Translations under genes and position numbers: made by a program | In this document: one piece after another, positions 1 through 4,906 of the stretch | How positions within the stretch are numbered: the stretch's first letter is position 1 | How the letters are laid out: every line of letters begins with the position of its first letter | DNA from: an uncultured Acidimicrobiia bacterium | GTDB lineage: Bacteria > Actinomycetota > Acidimicrobiia > Spongiisociales > JAENVV01 | Length of the DNA stretch: 5,895 nt | NCBI GenBank assembly: GCA_905480085.1 | Contig: CAJQPD010000265.1 | Coordinates: 1 to 5,895 of the forward strand | Direction of reading: 5' to 3' | Notes under the pieces: model-generated | What the model saw: only the letters and a program-made list of their open reading frames with translations | Database searches by the model: none | What the model was told of the DNA's origin: nothing

Positions 1-70
1 GGCGGATAAACCGGATGCCGCGTTTGGCGACGGTTTGGAGAACGTACTCGGCTTGTTTGTCGGCGCTCAT
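1..70 (-). CDS. Glutamine synthetase type I, N-terminal fragment (runs off left edge)
   Basis: The complement of the first 70 bases opens with ATG (68-70) and reads without a stop for 23 codons to the window edge, giving MSADKQAEYVLQTVAKRGIR followed by FIR. This matches the start of GlnA2-type (GSI) glutamine synthetases of actinobacteria, in which a short helix ending in a segment like 'VLRTVEERDIRFVRLWFTD' opens the beta-grasp domain. The enzyme would make glutamine from glutamate, ammonia and ATP in the cytoplasm. Only the extreme N-terminus is present, so no catalytic residue can be checked, and it could be a related ligase of the GSI superfamily such as a gamma-glutamylpolyamine synthetase. 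It is divergent from glnII and shares its 228-base upstream gap, which supports a nitrogen-assimilation role. No strong ribosome binding site is seen before the ATG. Confidence 0.72.
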   Translation of the reverse strand, partial: MSADKQAEYVLQTVAKRGIRFIR

Positions 71-203
71 GGTCCGTTACGGTAGCGCGATATTGTTCGT
101 CGCAATAGGCCGGGCGGGTAAGCGCGGCGGGGGGTCGGGAGCGATACACTCCCACCATGCGGGCGGTTATCGGGGTCGAGAGGCACGCACTGTCTGTTTT
201 GAG

Positions 204-241
204 TTAACGCAGCGTTCACATTTGGGTAACGGCGAAGAAAC
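204..241 (+). promoter_or_regulatory. GlnR-like operator upstream of glnII
   Basis: Four pentamers start at 204, 215, 226 and 237: TTAAC, TTCAC, GTAAC and GAAAC. Each is separated by exactly 6 bases, giving an 11-bp period so that all lie on one face of the helix. The last two match the actinobacterial GlnR a/b half-site pattern GTnAC-n6-GAAAC exactly; the first two are degenerate copies. GlnR is the OmpR-type nitrogen regulator that binds upstream of glnA, glnII and amtB in Streptomyces and Mycobacterium. The site ends 57 bases before the glnII ATG. Its position suggests control of glnII, and possibly of the divergent GSI gene. That this organism has GlnR is an inference. Confidence 0.6.
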
Positions 242-289
242 GGCACCCTGGGACGCTGGTTTTAGCAGGTTCGTTTTGCCGACAATCGT

Positions 290-294
290 GAGGT
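290..294 (+). promoter_or_regulatory. Ribosome binding site of glnII (decides start)
   Basis: GAGGT at 290-294 lies 4 bases before the ATG at 299, a normal spacing. It is too close to the in-frame GTG at 296, so ATG 299 is the better start. Confidence 0.6.
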
Positions 295-298
295 AGTG

Positions 299-1294
299 AT
301 GACTTTCAGAGCTGAGTACATTTGGATCGATGGATCTATACCGACCTCGAAACTACGTTCGAAGACCCGGGTCCTTCAGGACGGCGAAGAGCTGCCCATC
401 TGGGGTTTTGACGGTTCATCGACCAACCAGGCCCCCGGCAAGAATTCCGACTGCGTCCTGCAACCCGTCCTGACGGTTCCCGACCCGATTCGGGGCGGCA
501 ACGACGTGTTGGTCCTGTGTGAGGTGCTAACGGTTGATATGGAACCACACCCGACCAACACCAGGGCAGGCTGTCTGGCGACCGAGACGAAGTATGCCAG
601 TTTCGAGCCGTGGTTCGGTATCGAGCAGGAATACACGTTCTTCAAGGATGGACGGGTACACGGCTGGCCGACGCACGGTTACCCCGCTCCCCAAGGAGGC
701 TATTACTGCGGGGTGGGCGACGATGAGATTTACGGGCGCGACGTCGTCGAGGCCCATACCAAGAACTGCATGGATGCCGGAATCGGGATTTCGGGGACCA
801 ACGCCGAGGTCATGATCGGGCAATGGGAGTTCCAGATCGGCCCGCTGTCGCCGGTGGCCGCCTCCGATCACCTGTGGCTGGCGCGCTGGTTGCTGTACCG
901 GACTGCCGAAGACTTCGGCATTGCTGCCACCCTCGACCCCAAGCCGGTCAAGGGTGACTGGAACGGAGCTGGCGCTCACACCAACTTCTCTACCAAACAA
1001 ATGCGAGAAAGCTACGAGCCGATCATCGCCGCCTGTGAGGCACTCGGAACCAAGCCCCGAGAGCACATTGCCGCCTACGGCGCCGACATTGAGCACCGCC
1101 TGACCGGGCTTCATGAGACCGCACCGTGGACTGAGTACTCCTACGGTGTGTCCAACCGGAGCGCCTCGGTGCGGATTCCCTGGCAGGTCGCCAAGGAAGG
1201 AAAAGGCTACATCGAGGATCGGCGTCCCAATGCCAACTGCGACCCGTACGTCGTGACCCAGTTGATCACGGATACGATCTGCTCACAAGCCTGA
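299..1294 (+). CDS. glnII: Glutamine synthetase type II (GlnII)
   Basis: This cytoplasmic enzyme condenses ammonia with glutamate using ATP. It is the eukaryotic-like GSII form, 331 residues, close to the usual bacterial GSII length. Visible motifs in order are WGFDGSSTNQA (35-45), WFGIEQEYTF (105-114) with metal-binding Glu109 and Glu111, NAEVMIGQWEFQIG (168-181) with Glu170, the ATP/glutamate segment KGDWNGAGAHTNFST (218-232), HETA (272-275), NRSASVRIP (286-294) and the C-terminal EDRRPNANCDPY (306-317). The Arg of NRSASVRIP and the DRRP arginines are the expected substrate contacts. GSII enzymes lack the adenylylated tyrosine loop of GSI, so control is expected at transcription; the GlnR-like site at 204-241 agrees with that. 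The start is ATG 299 because of the GAGGT upstream; a GTG at 296 would add one residue. The gene ends in a hairpin shared with the convergent regulator. Confidence 0.97.
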   Translation: MTFRAEYIWIDGSIPTSKLRSKTRVLQDGEELPIWGFDGSSTNQAPGKNSDCVLQPVLTVPDPIRGGNDVLVLCEVLTVDMEPHPTNTRAGCLATETKYASFEPWFGIEQEYTFFKDGRVHGWPTHGYPAPQGGYYCGVGDDEIYGRDVVEAHTKNCMDAGIGISGTNAEVMIGQWEFQIGPLSPVAASDHLWLARWLLYRTAEDFGIAATLDPKPVKGDWNGAGAHTNFSTKQMRESYEPIIAACEALGTKPREHIAAYGADIEHRLTGLHETAPWTEYSYGVSNRSASVRIPWQVAKEGKGYIEDRRPNANCDPYVVTQLITDTICSQA

Positions 1295-1309
1295 GTCGCA
1301 ACGGAAGAG

Positions 1310-1341
1310 CCGGGTGACGCCCCGACCGGGGCGTCACCCGG
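1310..1341. terminator. Bidirectional hairpin terminator between convergent genes
   Basis: The arms at 1310-1323 (CCGGGTGACGCCCC) and 1328-1341 are perfectly complementary over 14 bp and are separated by the loop GACC. The hairpin begins 15 bases after the glnII stop and includes the stop codon (1334-1336) and last residue codon of the opposing regulator gene. No T-run follows on either strand, as is common for actinobacterial hairpin terminators. Its position between convergent genes suggests it ends both transcripts. Confidence 0.8.
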
Positions 1342-2161
1342 TCAACCCCTCCGACGTTTGGTTCAGAATTTTGAGAGCGTCCTCGACCGAATTGGCGTAG
1401 GCAGTCGCTCCCAGGCCTTTGGCATGATTGGGGCCATCGATGGCTGGGCCGCCCAGGAAGATCGGAACATCCTGGGCAGAACGGGCTGCGGCGATGGCCG
1501 CTCGGATCGATGCCTCATTGTCTGGTTTGAACGCCGCGATGGCGACGGCCGTTAGGGGATGAGTCTCGGCCACAGTGCGTCGCAATGACTCGACCGGTAC
1601 GGCCGCACCGAGGTCGACGGTTCGATAGCCCGCACCGCGAATCTGGTCGCTCAACATCATGACGGCCAGCGAGTGGAAGTCGCCCGGTGCAGCCGCGACC
1701 ACAAACGTTCCCTTCGGTCTGCCCCGTCGGTTGAACCGCGGTGACAGTCGCCCGACCAGACGGGCAGTCGCAAGGCTGGCACGGTGCTCATCGGCCACAT
1801 CGATTTCTCCCTTTTTCCACCGGGCGCCGAGATCTCGCAATACCGGCGAGATCATCTGGGAGTAGATCTCAGAAGGCCCGTGACCTGACGCCAGTGCCGC
1901 TTCGACCACCTGCCAGGCGGCCGCTTCGTCGCCGCCCAGTAAGACGGTTTCCAGCTGCTTATCCCACGCTTTAGTGCTTTTCGGCGCCGGCTGTTGTCGG
2001 TCTGAGCTGACGAGGTTGTCGAGGTCGGCCCGGCGTACTTGCCAGACGCCCCGTGATTTTGTCGCGTCGAGTTTTCCGAGGCGGACATAGCGATATGCGG
2101 TCATGTAGTGGACGCCCAATTCGTCAGCGGCCGCTTGCAGGGAGAGGACGTCTTCTGTCAT
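1334..2161 (-). CDS. CarH/LitR-like cobalamin-binding transcriptional regulator
   Basis: This is a predicted DNA-binding repressor that senses a cobalamin, possibly as a light sensor. Counting from ATG 2161 it has 275 residues. An excisionase/MerR-type helix-turn-helix (about 6-50, LSLQAAADELGVHYMTAYRY) comes first. A four-helix B12 cap domain follows (about 65-140) with Trp115 and Glu125-His126, an exact Wx9EH motif as in CarH. A Rossmann-like B12-binding domain (about 150-265) has GDFH with His163, the expected lower cobalt ligand, and a GG pair at 237-238. The usual DxHxxG is DxHxxA here, the SxL motif is not evident, and Lys116 stands where Thermus CarH has His132. It is divergent from an ECF sigma operon across a perfect palindrome, probably its own operator. 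An in-frame ATG at 2200 would add 13 residues but lies inside the palindrome, so I prefer 2161, although no clear ribosome binding site precedes either. Confidence 0.88.
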   Translation of the reverse strand: MTEDVLSLQAAADELGVHYMTAYRYVRLGKLDATKSRGVWQVRRADLDNLVSSDRQQPAPKSTKAWDKQLETVLLGGDEAAAWQVVEAALASGHGPSEIYSQMISPVLRDLGARWKKGEIDVADEHRASLATARLVGRLSPRFNRRGRPKGTFVVAAAPGDFHSLAVMMLSDQIRGAGYRTVDLGAAVPVESLRRTVAETHPLTAVAIAAFKPDNEASIRAAIAAARSAQDVPIFLGGPAIDGPNHAKGLGATAYANSVEDALKILNQTSEGLTG

Positions 2162-2187
2162 GTTCGGAAGTCTAACGCGGGGTTGAG

Positions 2188-2217
2188 TTGACTGTGACAT
2201 AGTTTTAGTGCTAAAAC
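2188..2217 (+). promoter_or_regulatory. Predicted promoter of the ECF sigma operon
   Basis: TTGACT (2188-2193) is a good -35 box, and TAAAAC (2212-2217) at 18-base spacing is a plausible -10. Transcription would start near 2224, leaving a leader of about 20 bases with a ribosome binding site before ATG 2243. The palindrome covers the spacer and the -10 box, so a protein bound there would block or remodel polymerase binding. Because the palindrome is symmetric, a TAAAAC box is also present on the minus strand and could serve the regulator gene, though its -35 (CTCTGA) is poor. Confidence 0.5.
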
Positions 2218-2225
2218 TATGTCAC
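2194..2225. promoter_or_regulatory. Perfect palindromic operator (15-bp arms)
   Basis: The left arm GTGACATAGTTTTAG (2194-2208) and the right arm CTAAAACTATGTCAC (2211-2225) are exact reverse complements around a 2-base centre. It is the only such element seen in the window and is the AT-richest stretch of the gap between the B12 regulator and the sigma gene. Symmetry implies a dimeric or tetrameric protein. The neighbouring CarH-like regulator is the obvious candidate, repressing the sigma operon and probably itself. Confidence 0.82.
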
Positions 2226-2229
2226 TCAG

Positions 2230-2236
2230 AGAAGGG
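2230..2236 (+). promoter_or_regulatory. Ribosome binding site of the sigma factor gene (decides start)
   Basis: AGAAGGG at 2230-2236 is 6 bases before ATG 2243. It selects that start over the in-frame ATG at 2219, which lies inside the palindrome and near the predicted transcription start. Confidence 0.55.
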
Positions 2237-2242
2237 CGAGCA

Positions 2243-2818
2243 ATGACGTATCGGGATGACGCAAGTTTTGAAGACGCTGATCTTGTACACGGGGTGACCG
2301 AACGAGACGAGGCAGCTCTTGCTGAGATCTATCGTCGTCATGGCGGCCAGGTGTTCGGGCTTGCCAAGCGAATCATCAGAGACGAGGAATTGTCGCGTGA
2401 CATTGCCCAGGATGTGTTCGTGTCCCTCTGGAAGAAGCCCGAGGCGTTCGACAGTTCCCGCGGTTCCTTGCGCTCGTTTCTTCTCGCCAAGACGCACAGT
2501 CGATCAATCGACGTCATCCGCTCGGAGTCTTCGCGACGTACACGAGAGGAACGGGATGCCTTGCTAAGGGCTGAATCGGTCCCGAGTGTCGACGAAGAGG
2601 TTTGGCAGATGACAGTGTCAGCGAAAGTACGATCCGCATTGGAGACGATCCCCGAGCGTGAGCGCCAAGTGATCGAACTGGCATACTTTGGTGGCTTGAC
2701 CTATCGGGAAGTTGCCGGTCGACTCGGGATGGCAGAAGGAACCGTCAAGAGCCGGATTCGCAGCGGGCTGAGCCGACTTCAGGAATCGATGGGTCAGCTC
2801 GGCGTCGTCAACGCCTAG
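2243..2818 (+). CDS. ECF-family RNA polymerase sigma factor (SigK-like)
   Basis: This is an alternative sigma factor that would direct RNA polymerase to a small regulon. From ATG 2243 it has 191 residues, typical for the family. Sigma region 2 spans about 13-97, with the conserved stretch DIAQDVFVSLWKKPEAF (53-69) followed by GSLRSFLLAKTHSRSIDVIR (74-93), characteristic of actinobacterial ECFs paired with RskA-like regulators. A short linker leads to region 4 (about 125-182) with IPERERQVIELAYFGGLTY (136-154) and the recognition helix in GTVKSRIRSGLSRL. There is no extra C-terminal domain. An in-frame ATG at 2219 would add 8 residues but lies in the operator. The anti-sigma gene follows after 8 bases, so the two are co-transcribed. 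Divergence from a B12-dependent regulator recalls LitS/LitR of Streptomyces, where LitR controls a light-induced ECF sigma. Confidence 0.95.
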   Translation: MTYRDDASFEDADLVHGVTERDEAALAEIYRRHGGQVFGLAKRIIRDEELSRDIAQDVFVSLWKKPEAFDSSRGSLRSFLLAKTHSRSIDVIRSESSRRTREERDALLRAESVPSVDEEVWQMTVSAKVRSALETIPERERQVIELAYFGGLTYREVAGRLGMAEGTVKSRIRSGLSRLQESMGQLGVVNA

Positions 2819-2826
2819 GTCTCGTT

Positions 2827-3552
2827 GTGGACCACGATCACATAATCGGGCTGCTCGGCGCGTATTCGCTCGATGCAGTAGACAACGATGAACGTCAGGT
2901 CGTCGCGGCTCACCTTGAAGTTTGCACGATGTGCCTCACCGAGGTGGGCCAGTTCCAGGAGGCGGCCTCTAGCTTTGCTGATGGGACAGACGTACCGTGG
3001 TCGCTTTGGCAACGGGTCGTTCGCGACATCAAGTCTCCGGATCGATCGCTTGGTCACCAACCCTGGCCCTGGTTGTCCATGGTGGCAGCCACCGTAATCA
3101 TTGCCCTCGTTGGTGTAGCGGTCATACAGCAACGTCGAGTCGTCACGCTGGAGGCAACGGTCGCCCGGCAGACTCTCGCGATCGAAGGACAGAATCGTCA
3201 GCTCGATGAGGTCTCTCCGGATCGGGTGCTGGCGACTGCGATCGACAGTCCGTACGCTCGCACAGCCGTGCTTTCCGGTGAAGGCGGATCCATCACATTC
3301 GTCATCCAGCCTGATGGTTCGGCTTTGATCGTTGAAAATACCCTGCCACCACTCCCCGGGGATCACACCTATCAGCTGTGGGCGGTCATCGACGGTGAGG
3401 TCGTCAGTGCTGCAGTCCTTGGGCCCGACCCGCACGTCGCCTCGTTACGCATTGAGGGGGAAGTGGCTGTTCTGGCCCTGACGGTGGAGCAGTTCGGTGG
3501 AGTGGTCGTATCAGACCAGGAACCCGCCGCGGTGTGGCTGGCGGGGGCCTGA
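2827..3552 (+). CDS. RskA-like membrane anti-sigma factor with zinc-binding N-terminus
   Basis: This protein is predicted to hold the sigma factor encoded just upstream in an inactive complex at the membrane. It starts at GTG 2827 and has 241 residues. The N-terminal ZAS domain (about 1-50) reads HIIGLLGAYSLDAVD and then has His29-x3-Cys33-x2-Cys36, the zinc motif of redox- or zinc-dependent anti-sigma factors. One transmembrane helix lies at about 82-100, a short charged helical segment at 103-128, and an extracytoplasmic RskA domain at 132-240 with the family signature GDHTYQLWAV (178-187). The topology is cytoplasmic ZAS with an outer C-terminal domain. Release would be by regulated proteolysis or by a change at the CxxC; the sequence does not tell which. 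A further unknown membrane protein gene follows after 10 bases. Confidence 0.92.
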   Translation: MDHDHIIGLLGAYSLDAVDNDERQVVAAHLEVCTMCLTEVGQFQEAASSFADGTDVPWSLWQRVVRDIKSPDRSLGHQPWPWLSMVAATVIIALVGVAVIQQRRVVTLEATVARQTLAIEGQNRQLDEVSPDRVLATAIDSPYARTAVLSGEGGSITFVIQPDGSALIVENTLPPLPGDHTYQLWAVIDGEVVSAAVLGPDPHVASLRIEGEVAVLALTVEQFGGVVVSDQEPAAVWLAGA

Positions 3553-3562
3553 GTTGGCCCAG

Positions 3563-4162
3563 ATGAGCGCCCAGCAGCACGCCAGCCACCAGCTTGGTCG
3601 TATGCGCGCCATGGTGGGTATGTATCACCGGATGTTCTTCCGTGATGTGCGCATGGCGCTGGTTCTGGTCGTATTCCTGTTGGGGGTCGGTTGGTGGGGA
3701 GTCCCGGAGATGTTTTTGGTGGTGCCGTTCGTTTGCCTGTGGGCTGGCACCCAGACGGCTTTTGACGCCAGCTACCTGATTATGGCCAGACACTACGCGG
3801 CCGCTCTCGAGGCCTTCCTAAATGAAAATGGTGCCGACGGGGTGCTCGTCGGGGCATCACTAGAGGATGCCTATCTGTTTCCTCTGGGGGCTCGAAAGGT
3901 CGTGACCGTGCCGATCAGCGGGCCATTCTCATGGTTTTCGTTCATGACGATCCTGGTTACGGCCAACGGCGTGTGGGCGATGGTCGTAGGGTTATGGGCC
4001 GGGTGGGGGACGTTGCTCGGATTCGGAACCGCCGCCCAACTTGTCTATCTGGTCGTGTTGGGATCGTTTGTCGCGGGGGCGCTGACGACCGGATTGTGGT
4101 GGTTCGTTGGCGGGGTCGGCGAACGACGCCTGCAAGCCGTCCTGGCTCGCCGGTTCGGGTAG
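3563..4162 (+). CDS. Four-helix integral membrane protein, function unknown
   Basis: I do not recognise the family. Counted from ATG 3563 there are 199 residues. A basic N-terminus (1-30, with HRMFFRDVR before the first helix) leads into two hydrophobic helices (about 31-47 and 49-66). A soluble central loop follows (about 70-118, including ALEAFLNENGADGVLVGASL), then two more helices (about 123-146 and 150-180) and a short basic tail (GERRLQAVLARRFG). No catalytic motif or metal-ligand cluster is apparent. The gene begins 10 bases after the anti-sigma stop, on the same strand, so it is probably the third gene of the sigma operon and might be a sensor partner, an effector or the protein that the module controls. 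The open frame extends upstream to 3497 inside the anti-sigma gene; ATG 3563 avoids that overlap, but the ribosome binding site is weak, and a later Met (14, 17 or 20) is possible. Confidence 0.8.
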   Translation: MSAQQHASHQLGRMRAMVGMYHRMFFRDVRMALVLVVFLLGVGWWGVPEMFLVVPFVCLWAGTQTAFDASYLIMARHYAAALEAFLNENGADGVLVGASLEDAYLFPLGARKVVTVPISGPFSWFSFMTILVTANGVWAMVVGLWAGWGTLLGFGTAAQLVYLVVLGSFVAGALTTGLWWFVGGVGERRLQAVLARRFG

Positions 4163-4179
4163 CCGCCTGCTTGGTTGGC

Positions 4180-4791
4180 CTAGCCGTTGGCGGCGGCCAC
4201 GGCCGCGTTGAATCCTTCGACCTGGGTTTTGAGGTCGGCTTGGGCAGCAGCCCGGGCCTCACCGGTGTCTGATGACTGGAGTCCGGCGAGAATGTCGCTG
4301 GAAGCTTTGACGATGGCGTCAGCCCGCCCGGCCAGTTCGGTGCCGAGGGCCGTAAGGGTGGTATTCGATTCGGGAGCGACCGTTGCCTTGACTTCTGCAG
4401 CCCATGAAACGAACCCGGGGTTGATCGTGTCACGGATGGTGTCACGGGCTTCCGCATACGCCACGGTCCTGGCGTCAAAATCGGCATTCGTTTGCAGCAT
4501 CGACGTGTAGAGAATTGTCAGATTGGCATCGAGTTCGGTGATACCTGCCAGGTAGGCGGCCGATTCGGTGTCGACGACCACCCCGGGCGGCTGAGAAGTT
4601 GAAGGGGTGGAAGTCCCCGTATCTGGCTCGGTGGTATCGGTGCTATCTGATCCAATACTGACGGAAATGTCGGCCGGCTGCGTGTTATTGCGGATGTTGC
4701 CGACGAATACGTAGGTGAAGATCACCATGCCGATGATCACGAGTGGGAGGATCCACCTCCCGGGCTTTGGGTCTGCCTTTGTGGTTGTCAT
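4180..4791 (-). CDS. Membrane-anchored extracytoplasmic helical protein, unknown function
   Basis: I do not recognise the family. From ATG 4791 there are 203 residues. A short polar N-terminus with Lys5, Lys9 and Arg12 precedes a single hydrophobic helix (about 13-31, WILPLVIIGMVIFTYVFVG), most likely an uncleaved signal anchor. A Ser/Thr/Pro/Asp-rich linker follows (about 44-70). The rest (73-203) is low in cysteine and aromatics, rich in Ala, Thr, Asp and Glu, and looks like a helical bundle or coiled coil outside the membrane. An in-frame ATG at 4836 would add 15 polar residues; the shorter start keeps the expected Lys/Arg-rich run just before the membrane helix, but neither has a clear ribosome binding site. 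Its stop lies 17 bases from that of the convergent four-helix protein, with no hairpin between them. Confidence 0.8.
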   Translation of the reverse strand: MTTTKADPKPGRWILPLVIIGMVIFTYVFVGNIRNNTQPADISVSIGSDSTDTTEPDTGTSTPSTSQPPGVVVDTESAAYLAGITELDANLTILYTSMLQTNADFDARTVAYAEARDTIRDTINPGFVSWAAEVKATVAPESNTTLTALGTELAGRADAIVKASSDILAGLQSSDTGEARAAAQADLKTQVEGFNAAVAAANG

Positions 4792-4837
4792 GCGGTTTGA
4801 ACGATAGTCGACTGCGCCGGAGTTCCCGTTGAACATC

Positions 4838-4866
4838 TTGATTCATACAACAGAGTGTCATACGGT
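4838..4866 (+). promoter_or_regulatory. Predicted promoter of the 4907-5695 gene
   Basis: TTGATT (4838-4843) and TACGGT (4861-4866) are separated by 17 bases, a good housekeeping-type actinobacterial promoter. Transcription would begin near 4873, about 34 bases before ATG 4907. It lies in the gap between two divergent genes. No comparably good promoter was found on the other strand. Confidence 0.5.
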
Positions 4867-4890
4867 CGGGCTCTCCAACGCTTCCCCGGC

Positions 4891-4900
4891 AGGAACGGAG
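4891..4900 (+). promoter_or_regulatory. Ribosome binding site of the 4907 gene (decides start)
   Basis: AGGAACGGAG ends 6 bases before ATG 4907. It supports that start over a TTG at 4829, which would place the coding region upstream of the predicted promoter. Confidence 0.6.
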
Positions 4901-4906
4901 CCAGAT

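Noticed and set aside
137..153. GGGAG / CTCCC inverted repeat as a terminator or operator
   Set aside because: The arms are only 5 bp with a 7-base spacer in GC-rich DNA, and the spacer overlaps a plausible -10 box. Chance is likely.
256..270. GCTGGTTTTAGCAGG upstream of glnII as a second copy of the regulator's operator half-site
   Set aside because: Only the TTTTAG core is shared with the palindrome arm and there is no symmetric partner, so the match is too short to support.
15..296. A 93-codon plus-strand open frame across the left intergenic region
   Set aside because: It starts inside the GSI coding region, covers the GlnR-like site and shows no recognisable domain. It is best explained as a chance frame in GC-rich DNA.
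527..1114. A 195-codon minus-strand open frame inside glnII
   Set aside because: It lies antisense to conserved glutamine synthetase motifs and has low-complexity composition without a domain, as expected of a shadow frame.
2815..3435. A 206-codon minus-strand open frame opposite the anti-sigma gene
   Set aside because: The plus strand carries a clear ZAS motif, membrane helix and RskA signature. The opposite frame is rich in Arg and Asp without recognisable motifs.
4187..4200. GCGGCC-AC-GGCCGC inverted repeat near the end of the minus-strand gene
   Set aside because: It lies within the last codons of an Ala-rich tail (AAVAAANG) and is explained by alanine codons rather than by a terminator.
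3957..4487. A 176-codon minus-strand open frame spanning the ends of two genes
   Set aside because: Its product is almost all Pro, Arg, Thr and Ser, a typical antisense or out-of-frame artefact, and it overlaps two better-supported genes.
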